This document shows, piece after piece, positions 42,799 to 52,162 of a stretch of 64,000 nt of DNA. The notes under the pieces are model-generated. The model worked only from the letters and a program-made list of their open reading frames with translations. It ran no database searches and was not told where the DNA came from. Origin of the DNA: Hahella sp018986435 (GTDB taxonomy: Bacteria > Pseudomonadota > Gammaproteobacteria > Pseudomonadales > Oleiphilaceae); NCBI RefSeq assembly GCF_050749805.1, contig NZ_CP192738.1:1302001-1366000 (forward strand). Reading direction: 5' to 3'. The position numbers and the translations under genes were made by a program. The first letter of the stretch is position 1. Each line of letters begins with the position of its first letter.

Positions 42799-43557
42799 AT
42801 GAAGCAGAAAGTGGTCGCCGCTCATCCTTTAATTGAACAATATATCACGCCACTGTTTATCGCATTTATCGCCGCCTGCATGCTCGGCCTTGTCGTCAGC
42901 GCTTGGCGTTTTGGAGGGATGCAGAGCCTGTTTAATGCTCAAACAAGTCACGGGCAGTTACTGCCAGACGCCGACGCTTTGCACGCTGCTTACTATTCTA
43001 ATGCTGATCCGATTCACGATGCGGATCGCTTTCCGGGTCATGTGCCTCAATACGCTTACGCCAAAGAAGTGCGCAAGGTGGCGGTAGAGCTGGATATGGA
43101 AGAACGTCTGCTATACGCCGTCGCCAGAACGGAATCCAGTTTGCGGTCAGACGTGCGTAGCGACAGGGGCGCTATGGGCCTGATGCAGGTGGTGGCGGGA
43201 GCGGGTGGCCGTGAAGCCTACAAGCGTCTGTACAAAAAGTCGCGAAACCCTACGGAAAAGGAACTGGCTGACCCTTATACCAATCTCAAGCTGGGCGGCG
43301 CTTATCTGAAAATTCTGAGACACCGCTACTTTGGTCAGGTCGAAGATCGGACGGTGCAGACCATGCTGGTGCTGGCGGCCTACAACTGGGGGCCGAGCAA
43401 TGTACGACGGAAAATCGTCGGAAAATTCCCAGTACAAACTCGTGAGCAAGTGTTAAAAGCGCTGCAGCAGGACGCGCCCACAGAGACATATCAGTACGTC
43501 AGAAAAGTGATGCGTTATATGGATGAGTTCGCCAAGCTTTCCGGTCGGCCCGCGTAG
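42799..43557 (+). CDS. Membrane-bound lytic transglycosylase (SLT domain)
   Basis: The 252-residue protein has a membrane anchor near the N-terminus (about residues 15-40) and a soluble lytic transglycosylase domain with ARTESSLR (catalytic Glu), GAMGLMQV and AAYNWGPSNV, the four classical SLT motifs. It cleaves glycan strands of peptidoglycan in the periplasm. The ATG at 42799 was chosen (GGAG before it); GTG at 42781 and ATG at 42784 also exist. Confidence 0.9.
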   Translation: MKQKVVAAHPLIEQYITPLFIAFIAACMLGLVVSAWRFGGMQSLFNAQTSHGQLLPDADALHAAYYSNADPIHDADRFPGHVPQYAYAKEVRKVAVELDMEERLLYAVARTESSLRSDVRSDRGAMGLMQVVAGAGGREAYKRLYKKSRNPTEKELADPYTNLKLGGAYLKILRHRYFGQVEDRTVQTMLVLAAYNWGPSNVRRKIVGKFPVQTREQVLKALQQDAPTETYQYVRKVMRYMDEFAKLSGRPA

Positions 43558-43667
43558 GCTTATTGTTTTTAGTCGCCTGCGGTGACTCGGGTTTCCAGCC
43601 TGTGGAAAGTAGCGTTAGGGATGAGCGAATAAGCTCTTATTATGAATGAGAGGGCGGATAAATCCGG

Positions 43668-43931
43668 CTACTGCTTTTTCTTGATGGTTCTTACTGCGGC
43701 GATAATGCTCGCCAAAACAATACTGGCGCTTAAGTAGTAAGGCGCCGCCTGCCAATGTCCTGAAATGAGATAATCCATCGCCATCATCACCAGGAACGCG
43801 CTCATGCAAAATGGAAACAGGAACGGGGCCAGTTTGGCTCCGAGCACTGGAAATTTTGCTGGAAGCTGCGGAGCGGAAGGCTTGGCTGCGGCCAACTGCT
43901 CTTTCTGTTGAACGAAAATTTTGAATAACAA
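43668..43931 (-). CDS. Small membrane protein, unknown
   Basis: The 87-residue product has two hydrophobic helices (about residues 34-55 and 62-80) and an Ala/Pro-rich N-terminus. No family is recognised. It is read leftwards between slt and parC, which run the other way. Confidence 0.5.
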   Translation of the reverse strand: MLFKIFVQQKEQLAAAKPSAPQLPAKFPVLGAKLAPFLFPFCMSAFLVMMAMDYLISGHWQAAPYYLSASIVLASIIAAVRTIKKKQ

Positions 43932-44106
43932 GTTAGCCTCCTTTGTTAAATGGAGTGAGGCGATCTTAGTGATTGCAGACCTTGCTCAAAATGCGTACAA
44001 GCCGCTACGTAGCAATGCGAATTTGACTTTATCTTGGGCCAGACCTTGCGTAGAGTACGGGTTTTGACAAATTCGAATGACGAGCTGAGCGAGCATTTAA
44101 GAATCT

Positions 44107-46386
44107 ATGAGCATGATGTTTGAAGAGGGGATTGAGCGTCGTCCGCTAAAGGAATATACGGAAAAAGCCTACCTTGATTATTCCATGTACGTCATTCTGG
44201 ATCGGGCGCTTCCCCATATCGGCGATGGCCTGAAGCCGGTGCAACGGCGCATTGTTTACGCCATGTCCGAACTTGGCCTGAGCGCCGCCTCCAAGCACAA
44301 AAAATCCGCCCGTACCGTGGGGGATGTGTTGGGTAAATTCCATCCTCATGGCGACTCCGCCTGTTATGAAGCCATGGTGTTGATGGCGCAGCCTTTTTCC
44401 TATCGTTATCCATTGATTGATGGACAAGGCAACTGGGGTTCTGCGGATGACCCCAAATCTTTCGCCGCCATGCGTTACACCGAAGCTCGTCTGGCGAAGT
44501 ACGCGGAAGTGTTGTTAAGTGAAATCGGTCTGGGCACGGTGGACTGGGTTCCCAACTTTGACGGCAGCCTGGATGAGCCGGCTTTACTGCCTGCGCGTTT
44601 GCCCAATCTTCTGCTAAACGGCACCACAGGCATCGCTGTCGGCATGGCGACGGACATTCCTCCCCATAATCTGAGGGAAGTGACGCAAGCCTGTATTCAC
44701 ATGCTGGATCACCCGAAAGCCACAGTGGAAGACCTGTGTGAATATATAGAAGGACCGGACTTCCCGTCTGGTGGTGAAATTGTCACCTCTCGCAGCGATC
44801 TGCGTCAGATTTACGAGACGGGACGCGGCTCCGTCAAAATGCGTGCGAAATACACCAAAGAAGGTCAGGACATCGTCGTCACTGAGCTTCCGCACCAAGT
44901 GTCCGGCGCTCGCATCATGGAGCAGATCGCCCAGCAAATGCAGGCCAAAAAACTGCCCATGGTGGCGGATCTGCGGGATGAGTCCGATCATGAAAATCCG
45001 ACTCGACTGGTCATTATTCCTCGCTCCAATCGCATTGACGCAGAGCCTCTGATGGCGCACTTGTTCGCCACCACAGATCTGGAAAAGAACTATCGGGTCA
45101 ACCTCAACGTAGTGGGCCTGGATGGACGTCCTGCGGTGAAAGACCTGCGTGTGCTGCTGCAGGAATGGCTGACGTTCCGGACGCAGACGGTCAGACGCAG
45201 ACTGGAGCATCGCTTACAGAAGGTATTGGCGCGCCTGCATATTTTGGAAGGCTTGTTGGTTGCGTTCCTGAATATCGATGAAGTCATCGCGATTATCCGC
45301 AGTGAAGACAAGCCCAAACCCGTCCTGATGGAGCGTTTTGGCTTGAGCGACGTGCAGGCCGAGTACGTTCTGGACACCAAATTACGGCAACTGGCCCGCC
45401 TGGAAGAAATGAAAATCAGGGCGGAGCAGGATGAGCTGGAAAAAGAGCGTAAGAAACTCGAAGACATCCTGGGTTCAGAAGCCAAACTGCGTAAGCTGGT
45501 TAAGACCGAACTGAAGCAGGATATGGAGACGTTTGGCGACGAGCGCCGCTCTCCCATTGTTGAGCGTAAAGAAGCGCAGGCGTTCAGTGAAACTGACTTG
45601 ATCGCCTCTGAGCCAGTGACGGTGGTGTTGTCAGAGAAGGGCTGGGTGCGGGCCGCCAAAGGTCATGATATCGACGCCGAAGGCCTCAGTTACAAAGCGG
45701 GCGACAAGTTCCTCGCCGCCGCCAAGGGGCGCAGTCACCAGAATGCCATTTTTCTTGACGATACTGGACGTTCCTATTGCGTGGCGGCGCATTCATTGCC
45801 TTCCGCCAGGGGCCAGGGCGAGCCGCTTACCGGGCGAGTCAATCCGCCTTCCGGCGCGGGCTTTACCCATGTGCTGATGGGGCCGGACTCCATGAAGGTG
45901 GTGCTGGCGTCAGACGCGGGCTATGGCTTTGTGGCCAAACTGGAAGATTTGCAATCGAAAAACCGTGCTGGCAAAGCCTTGATTTCCTTGCCGAAAGGCG
46001 CGTGCGTATCGCCGCCGATTCTGTTGGAGCGGCAAAACAACCCTCACTTGGTGGCGATCAGTAATGAAGGGCGAATGCTGGTGTTTCCCGTGAGCGAACT
46101 TCCAGAGCTGGCCAAAGGCAAGGGCAACAAGATCATCGGCATCCCCAGCGCTCGTGCGCAAGCTCGTGAAGAAGTCATGAGCAATCTGGCGGTGGTGGGT
46201 GAGAAAGACACTTTGGTGCTGCACGCGGGTAAACGTTTCCTCAAACTGACTTTCGATGATTTGAGCCATTATCTGGGCGAGCGTGGTCGCCGTGGGCACA
46301 AGCTGCCCCGTGGCCTGCAACGCGTCGACCGAGTGGAAATCATCGTTGATGAAAGCGCCGAACCGGTATCCCCGGAAGGCGAGTAA
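44107..46386 (+). CDS. parC: DNA topoisomerase IV subunit A
   Basis: The 759-residue protein shows the type IIA A-subunit core: YLDYSMYVILDRALPHIGDGLKPVQRRIVYAM, the quinolone-resistance region GKFHPHGDSACYEAMVLMAQ and the catalytic Tyr in AAMRYTEARL. The C-terminal domain is a beta pinwheel. With ParE it decatenates chromosomes. The serine in GDSA is the wild-type residue. It is followed by serB after 85 bases. Confidence 0.97.
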   Translation: MSMMFEEGIERRPLKEYTEKAYLDYSMYVILDRALPHIGDGLKPVQRRIVYAMSELGLSAASKHKKSARTVGDVLGKFHPHGDSACYEAMVLMAQPFSYRYPLIDGQGNWGSADDPKSFAAMRYTEARLAKYAEVLLSEIGLGTVDWVPNFDGSLDEPALLPARLPNLLLNGTTGIAVGMATDIPPHNLREVTQACIHMLDHPKATVEDLCEYIEGPDFPSGGEIVTSRSDLRQIYETGRGSVKMRAKYTKEGQDIVVTELPHQVSGARIMEQIAQQMQAKKLPMVADLRDESDHENPTRLVIIPRSNRIDAEPLMAHLFATTDLEKNYRVNLNVVGLDGRPAVKDLRVLLQEWLTFRTQTVRRRLEHRLQKVLARLHILEGLLVAFLNIDEVIAIIRSEDKPKPVLMERFGLSDVQAEYVLDTKLRQLARLEEMKIRAEQDELEKERKKLEDILGSEAKLRKLVKTELKQDMETFGDERRSPIVERKEAQAFSETDLIASEPVTVVLSEKGWVRAAKGHDIDAEGLSYKAGDKFLAAAKGRSHQNAIFLDDTGRSYCVAAHSLPSARGQGEPLTGRVNPPSGAGFTHVLMGPDSMKVVLASDAGYGFVAKLEDLQSKNRAGKALISLPKGACVSPPILLERQNNPHLVAISNEGRMLVFPVSELPELAKGKGNKIIGIPSARAQAREEVMSNLAVVGEKDTLVLHAGKRFLKLTFDDLSHYLGERGRRGHKLPRGLQRVDRVEIIVDESAEPVSPEGE

Positions 46387-46471
46387 ATCACTTCTGCGCG
46401 CGCTCGTCCGGGCGCGCGATGTCCGCAATTATTCATAGCTAATAAGCAGTTAGATTGAGGTGGAAGACGCC

Positions 46472-47701
46472 GTGAGCGAAATACTACTGATTAATGTCTC
46501 TGGATATGACAAACCGGGACTGACTTCCTCGATCACCCGGATCATGGCTGAGCACGGGCTGATTATTTTGGATATCGGTCAGGCTGTTATTCACGATTAT
46601 CTGACCTGGGGCATATTGGTGCAGATTCCTGACAGCGAGGAATCCGCGAATGTTTTGAAGGAGCTTCTGTTTTGCATTCACGCCTTGAACTTGCAGGTGC
46701 AGTTCAAGCCGGTATCAGAGCAGGAATACTCCGAGTGGGCGAAAGGCAAGGGCAAAGAGCGTTATATTGTCACGCTGTTGGCGCGTGAGATCACCGCAGA
46801 GCAGATTGCGCGGGTGTCTGGCATTACTGCTGACCATCATCTGAATATCGACAACATCAGCCGCTTGTCGAGCCGTCTGTCACTCTACGAAGACCGCACA
46901 AACGCCCAGGCCTGTATCGAGTTCGCCGTGCGCGGGACGCCGCAGAATCTGGATGCGTTAAAAGCGGAATTCCTGCATGTGTCGAATGACCTGAACCTGG
47001 ATATCGCGTTTCAGAAAGACGATATCTATCGCCGCAATCGTCGTCTGGTGGTCTTTGATATGGACTCCACGCTGATCGAAGCGGAAGTCATCGATGAGCT
47101 GGCCAAAGAAGCGGGCGTTGGCGAGCAGGTCTCTGAAATCACTGAAATGGCCATGCGCGGCGAACTGGACTTCTCGCAAAGCTTCCGCAAACGAGTGGGG
47201 CTATTGAAAGGTCTCTCTGAGAGCGTTCTGGAAAGAGTGCAGGCGCGACTGGTGATGACGGAAGGCGCGGAAAAGCTGATTTCCCATCTGCGTATGCTGG
47301 GTTACAAGACTGCGATTCTCTCTGGCGGCTTCACTTATTTTGCCAAGGGACTCCAGGCCAAGTTGGGCATAGACTACGTTTACGCCAACGAGCTGGATAT
47401 TAAAGACGGCGCAGTCACGGGTGAAGTGACCGGCAGGATTGTTGACGGTGCGCGCAAAGCGGAGCTGTTGCGGGAGATTGCGGAAAAAGAAGGCTTGCGT
47501 CTGGAGCAGGTGATTGCAGTGGGCGACGGCGCCAACGATCTGCCGATGCTGAGCGTGGCTGGACTGGGTATCGCCTTCCGCGCTAAACCTCTGGTGAAAG
47601 AATCCGCCAAGCACGCGATTTCCAATCTGGGGCTCGACAGCATTCTCTACTTGCTGGGGCTGCGGGAAAGCGACACTGCTTTGTTGGTGGGCGGCGAGTA
47701 A
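46472..47701 (+). CDS. serB: Phosphoserine phosphatase
   Basis: The 409-residue protein has two ACT-like regulatory regions in the N-terminal half and a HAD phosphatase domain with the aspartate nucleophile motif VVFDMDSTLIEAE, and conserved GDGANDLPML. It makes serine from phosphoserine. The GTG at 46472 was chosen because GAGGTGG precedes it. It is in the same order next to fimX-like and parC genes as in Pseudomonas, though fimX is on the other strand. Confidence 0.95.
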   Translation: MSEILLINVSGYDKPGLTSSITRIMAEHGLIILDIGQAVIHDYLTWGILVQIPDSEESANVLKELLFCIHALNLQVQFKPVSEQEYSEWAKGKGKERYIVTLLAREITAEQIARVSGITADHHLNIDNISRLSSRLSLYEDRTNAQACIEFAVRGTPQNLDALKAEFLHVSNDLNLDIAFQKDDIYRRNRRLVVFDMDSTLIEAEVIDELAKEAGVGEQVSEITEMAMRGELDFSQSFRKRVGLLKGLSESVLERVQARLVMTEGAEKLISHLRMLGYKTAILSGGFTYFAKGLQAKLGIDYVYANELDIKDGAVTGEVTGRIVDGARKAELLREIAEKEGLRLEQVIAVGDGANDLPMLSVAGLGIAFRAKPLVKESAKHAISNLGLDSILYLLGLRESDTALLVGGE

Positions 47702-47762
47702 GCTGCTCTCCTGTCTGGTCCTGAATAGGCGCCAACTCTATTCAGGACGGGGCATCCAAAAC

Positions 47763-47787
47763 AAAAAAGGCGGGCCTCAGGCCCGCC
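47763..47787 (-). terminator. Rho-independent terminator of the fimX-like gene
   Basis: On the minus strand, GGCGGGCC and GGCCCGCC arms (47769-47776 and 47780-47787 on +) are followed by six Ts. A second inverted repeat (47718-47728/47738-47748, GTCCTGAATAG) lies nearer serB and could serve that gene. Confidence 0.8.
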
Positions 47788-47827
47788 GTGAACACAGCAA
47801 AAGGAACGAATGTCGACGTCTGCGAGG

Positions 47828-49924
47828 CTACTCGCCCTCGCTGAAGTCGTAATTCATTTCCGGTGAGGGCTCCTGCAGATAGTAGCCCTGAATGTAGTTG
47901 ACGCCCGCCTGCCACAGTGTGGACAGTACGGAAGCGTTTTCCACGAAAGGCACTACCGTTAGTTTCTTCAACTCCTGTAGCTGAGTGATCATTTCCTTCA
48001 GCTTCTCTCTGGAGCGCTCGTCTTTCTGAATCTCTTCGGTGAATGAGCCATCCATCTTGATGTAATCGCATTCAACGTGTTTGATCGTGTTGAATGGGTT
48101 CAAGGCGCAACCGAAACGTCCAATGGAAATCTTGCCGCCTAAGCGTTTAATGCCCGCAGCGAACTCTTTGGCTTGTTTCAGATACTCGATAGCGTTCTCT
48201 TCGGCGATCTGGAATATCAAGGCGCCGCCGGGCAGTTTGGCTGCCTTCAACGCCAGGCCCAGCCACTGTACGAAGGTTTTATCCAGCACCGTGTAGGGTG
48301 TGATGTTCAAGAACAGCTTGGTGTCGTGACCTTTGGCGCGATGCGCGCTGAGGCTCTTGATGTTCTGCAGGATCACCCAGCGATCCAGTTTGATCGCAAG
48401 TTCGGCGTTGCTGTCGATGGGCAAAAACTCGGATGGGCTGATTTCCTCGTCCTTGTCGTTCAACATGCGCAGGAAGGCTTCGTAATGCTCTTCGCCTTCG
48501 CCGCGTAAACCAATGATCGGTTGGAACAACAGGCGGAAGCGGCCATTATCCAGGCTGCGCTGCAGCACGGCGACCATGTCTTCATCCAAAGGCTGCGCTG
48601 CGTCGAAGTCCACGGCGTTATACAGGTAAACGCCATTGCCTTTCTTCTTGCCTTCCAGATTGTGAACATGTGAACAGGCTTTGTGGGCGCGGCTCATCAG
48701 CTCTTCTGCTTTCGGCGCATTTTCGTTGATGCGGGCGATGCCTATGCTGACAGTGACCTGCGCGGTGCGGTCGCCAACTTCGAATAAATGTTCTTCCGTC
48801 TGCTTGCGAATATTTTCCGCCAGTTGCTCAGAGCCTTTATCGTCGACCTGGGACGCCAATATGGCGAAGGTATCATCGCCAAGACGGGCCAGGGAGTAGT
48901 TGTCCGGGCAAATGGACTTCAACATGTTGGCGAAATCGCCAAGGATGCTGTCTGAGCCTGGGATGCCGTATTCGTTACGGGCGACGGAGAAGTCGTCCAG
49001 CTCCAGATACAGCAGGCTGCCTTGCAGGTCATTGTTGAGCGCTTTGTCGATCGCTCCTTCCAGGTGCTCCATGAAGTGCACCTTATTGTAGAGACCGGTC
49101 AGCAAGTCTTCGCTGCTGAACTTACGCAGCTTCTCTTCCAGTTCAGGATCGACTTCCGGGCGCACGATAATCTGAGTACAGGCTTCGCCGTCATACGTCG
49201 CCTGAGAGCAGCTGAGGACGACCTCTACTTCGGAGTCGTCGCTCTTGCGAATGGTGCAGGTCAGCTCTTTATGTTGCTGATTTTGCTGGGCGTCATTGAA
49301 CGCTTTGAGGAAGTCTTTGAAAGGTTCCTGGCTGCCGCTGGACAGAACGTCCATGACGGGAATACACATCAATTCGTCGATGTCTTCGTAACCGAACAGC
49401 TCCAGGTAAGCTTTGTTAGCGAAAACGTGCATGCCTTCGTTGATGTAGGCGATGGCGTCCATGGAGCTTTCGAGCAACAGGTTGCAGCGTTTTTCCGCTT
49501 CCCGCAGATGCACTTCGATGTTGCGGCGACGACGACGTTCTTCCAGGTCGCTCAGCTCGCGCTTGACGGAAAACACCATTCGCGGAAGTGCGTCCACCGG
49601 CAGCACTTCGCGCGCGCCCAGCTTCAGTCCTTCCAGGGCTGAGTCCTCATCGAAAGTCTGTGTCAGAAGGATAAAAGGAAGGTCTTTTTCCAGTCTTTTG
49701 ATTTGTTCGAGGCAGTGCTTATAGGTGACTTCCCCGTCGACTTCTTTGGCGATGAACAGATCCCACACCTGAGAGTTTAGCGACTCTTCCAAATCCTCCA
49801 GACTGGTGACTCGGTGAGCGCGCGTGGCTCTCCCTGCATTCCGAAGTAGGCTGACTACTTTTTCGGCATCATTTTGCGAGGCGTCCAGGATCAGCAAATG
49901 TACCGTTGGATTTTTTTTTTGCAT
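47828..49924 (-). CDS. fimX: FimX-like degenerate GGDEF/EAL protein
   Basis: The 698-residue protein has a REC-like domain (about 5-125) that lacks the usual phospho-Asp context, a PAS domain (about 145-255), a GGDEF domain with LGDDTF (348-353) in place of GGDEF, and an EAL domain with EAFLR (482-486) in place of EALLR and GRFG in place of DDFG. It therefore should not make or cut c-di-GMP. This layout and length match Pseudomonas FimX (691 residues), which binds c-di-GMP and steers type IV pili. A run of ten As starts at codon 2. It lies next to a PilZ-like gene. Confidence 0.82.
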   Translation of the reverse strand: MQKKNPTVHLLILDASQNDAEKVVSLLRNAGRATRAHRVTSLEDLEESLNSQVWDLFIAKEVDGEVTYKHCLEQIKRLEKDLPFILLTQTFDEDSALEGLKLGAREVLPVDALPRMVFSVKRELSDLEERRRRRNIEVHLREAEKRCNLLLESSMDAIAYINEGMHVFANKAYLELFGYEDIDELMCIPVMDVLSSGSQEPFKDFLKAFNDAQQNQQHKELTCTIRKSDDSEVEVVLSCSQATYDGEACTQIIVRPEVDPELEEKLRKFSSEDLLTGLYNKVHFMEHLEGAIDKALNNDLQGSLLYLELDDFSVARNEYGIPGSDSILGDFANMLKSICPDNYSLARLGDDTFAILASQVDDKGSEQLAENIRKQTEEHLFEVGDRTAQVTVSIGIARINENAPKAEELMSRAHKACSHVHNLEGKKKGNGVYLYNAVDFDAAQPLDEDMVAVLQRSLDNGRFRLLFQPIIGLRGEGEEHYEAFLRMLNDKDEEISPSEFLPIDSNAELAIKLDRWVILQNIKSLSAHRAKGHDTKLFLNITPYTVLDKTFVQWLGLALKAAKLPGGALIFQIAEENAIEYLKQAKEFAAGIKRLGGKISIGRFGCALNPFNTIKHVECDYIKMDGSFTEEIQKDERSREKLKEMITQLQELKKLTVVPFVENASVLSTLWQAGVNYIQGYYLQEPSPEMNYDFSEGE

Positions 49925-50091
49925 GAACGTGAATTGATCAAACTCCAGTCAATTGGCGTAAACCTTGGCGCCGAACGCACCTCAAGAGCGCTCTACAGCC
50001 CAGATTTTACAAAGTTTTATATATGTAAGTTATTCTAGGTCGCTCTTTATTATGCGACAAGGAAATATGTTAAGTAATTTGACGTTCGTTC

Positions 50092-51903
50092 CTATAAGGA
50101 CGGCCATAGTGAATCAAAATCATCTTCGCTTGCGCCCGTAGTTTTCACTTCTTCCTGAGCTTGATTAAGCGATTGATTTAAAAACTTAATCTCAAACTGA
50201 CTGAAACTGCCGGTGGCGGACACCCGACGACAAAGCTGCACTTTGGTTTCGCGTCCCTGTTTGTTGATGATGACTTTGTGACCCACCTGGAACGGCAGGC
50301 GTGGGGTGATGAGCGTCGCAGGTTGTCCGATGGAGGGAAGCTCCGGCAACAGCAGCCCGCGCAAAAACTCGCTGCCTTCGCCGGTTTTCTGCGTGAGCTG
50401 TACGCCGCAAGGCTTGGCGCTTGGCGCCAGCAACTCGACGCCGAACTGGGTGCCATGCTGTTTGATCTGGCGAATCCAGCGGATGACGGAAATGCTCCAG
50501 GGGTGAGACTCATCTTCCCGCACGCCAAGCAACTCTCCAGCCTGGACATTGCCGGGCACGTCGCCCACCCATTGAATGCAGTAGCCGCCCGGACTGGTGT
50601 TCACCAGGGGTACGATATGCTGCATGTAGTTGGATTTGGTTTCCGTCTGTTTAATGCGATTGATGCCGGGATAATTTATCGGCGACATTTCAGCGGCGCG
50701 GCCGCGATCGTCACGAGTGGGTCCCGCGTCGAAAGAGGAATTCCAGACATCGGTTTTACGCGCGCGTTGCATGAAGTAGTTGACGTCATTGTCATCGTCA
50801 TTTTTCGACATCAGCAGGGTGTTGAACTCGACGCCGTTGGCGCAGAAAAAGTGCGTGGCGGAGAGTCCGACGCTCAGGAATACGCGGCCGGTGCTGGACA
50901 TACGTTTAAAGGTGCGTTTTGTCAGAATGCCCAACGCCTGACTTAGCGATGACAATACGTTGTCGGTCATCCGCACCGGCATGTCCAAGACGCCTTCGGG
51001 CGCTTTCTTGTGCGTGTTCACATAGGCGATGTAGTCTGTCAGTCTGTCCACCAGACGGGCGGTGTCAAAACCAAAAGAGTCCAGGCTGGGCGCTGCGCTT
51101 TGCAAGCTGCGATAGTGAGGCGCCGCATCTGCGCCGGGATTGACGATAAACAGTGCGGTTGTCTCCGCGTCGTCCAGAACATCCGTAAATTGCGCCCAGG
51201 ATTCGAAGGCCTCGAAAGCGGCGGCGATATCATTCTGGCGCATCTGATTGGGCTTGCAGCAGCCAAGCAACAGCACGCGCTTGTAGATATGCTCCAGCGT
51301 GGTTTCTTCAAATAACTTTGACTGCTCGTCACGCACTTTGGCGTTGGCGAACTTAAAGGTGTGCGCAAACTTATAAAGCTGATGAATTTCCAGCCAGACA
51401 TTGGTTGGGCTTTGGCAATACAGCTGACAGGCGCGTAATACGCAGCGGGAAAGGTCGCTGATAGCGCGATGGCAGGCCGTCGCCAGAGATTTTTTGGCGC
51501 GGTCCGACATGGAGGCGCTGAGCTGATCGTGAATCACCAGTTTATAGCCATTAGCCAGATGCAGTTGCAGGGCCTGGGCGAGGTTGGCGATTTTGCGCTG
51601 TTTTTCCGGCAGAACTATTGAATGGTTAAGAAAGTGCTTTGATAACTCCGTGCAGACGTAATAGATGGGTCCACGGATGACTTCCATTAACTGGTAGCGG
51701 TTAGCGGGTGCGGTAATCAGTTGGTTGAGTTCAATAATCGCATGGTATAGCCGTTTGGCGGTCTCACCAATGTTGGCGATGGGCAGCTGGCTCACCCAAT
51801 GCTCCAACTGCTTAACGTTAGGTTCGCAGAAGGACAGCGAGGTGAGCTTGAGCTCAGGAACAGTTATTTTCGGCGCAGTACTTTGACCGTCCATGCATGA
51901 CAA
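50092..51903 (-). CDS. PilZ-like C-terminal domain protein, neighbour of fimX
   Basis: The 603-residue protein has a long helical N-terminal region (about 1-330) and a C-terminal part where VNTSPGGYCIQW (about 434-445) matches the NxSxGG motif of PilZ c-di-GMP receptors; the preceding RxxxR arginines are not clear, so binding ability is uncertain. A further basic beta region (about 520-590) follows. A PilZ-type gene sits beside fimX in Pseudomonas too, as I recall (PA4958), which suggests a shared role in pilus or motility control. Confidence 0.65.
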   Translation of the reverse strand: MSCMDGQSTAPKITVPELKLTSLSFCEPNVKQLEHWVSQLPIANIGETAKRLYHAIIELNQLITAPANRYQLMEVIRGPIYYVCTELSKHFLNHSIVLPEKQRKIANLAQALQLHLANGYKLVIHDQLSASMSDRAKKSLATACHRAISDLSRCVLRACQLYCQSPTNVWLEIHQLYKFAHTFKFANAKVRDEQSKLFEETTLEHIYKRVLLLGCCKPNQMRQNDIAAAFEAFESWAQFTDVLDDAETTALFIVNPGADAAPHYRSLQSAAPSLDSFGFDTARLVDRLTDYIAYVNTHKKAPEGVLDMPVRMTDNVLSSLSQALGILTKRTFKRMSSTGRVFLSVGLSATHFFCANGVEFNTLLMSKNDDDNDVNYFMQRARKTDVWNSSFDAGPTRDDRGRAAEMSPINYPGINRIKQTETKSNYMQHIVPLVNTSPGGYCIQWVGDVPGNVQAGELLGVREDESHPWSISVIRWIRQIKQHGTQFGVELLAPSAKPCGVQLTQKTGEGSEFLRGLLLPELPSIGQPATLITPRLPFQVGHKVIINKQGRETKVQLCRRVSATGSFSQFEIKFLNQSLNQAQEEVKTTGASEDDFDSLWPSL

Positions 51904-52026
51904 CCATTATAGTTTTCGTGGTGACCTGAACGCATGCCTGCCGATAACTCAATGAATCCAGCGGGATACGCGCGTTTTTTCAAAATAAATGAAAATTCTT
52001 GCTTTTAGAATAGCAAAGATTCTTCA

Positions 52027-52056
52027 AAGGGAGTGGAGGGGCCTCCAAAATCCCTT
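52027..52056. terminator. Imperfect hairpin between epmB and the PilZ-like gene
   Basis: Outer arms AAGGGA/TCCCTT and inner arms TGGAGG/CCTCCA form a bulged hairpin. It lies after the epmB stop on the minus strand and may end that transcript; a T run is short. Confidence 0.35.
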
Positions 52057-52162
52057 CTTTTGCAAACTTTTACGATTAACATGGGTGTAACACAAAGCGA
52101 CAAAAAGTTACATAACCAGTCATCCCTGTCAAAACTTTTTTGCGCCGCGCCTTTGTCCTTAA

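Noticed and set aside
46398..46422. GC-rich hairpin after parC
   Set aside because: Alternating GC without a T run; serB follows closely, so termination is not supported.
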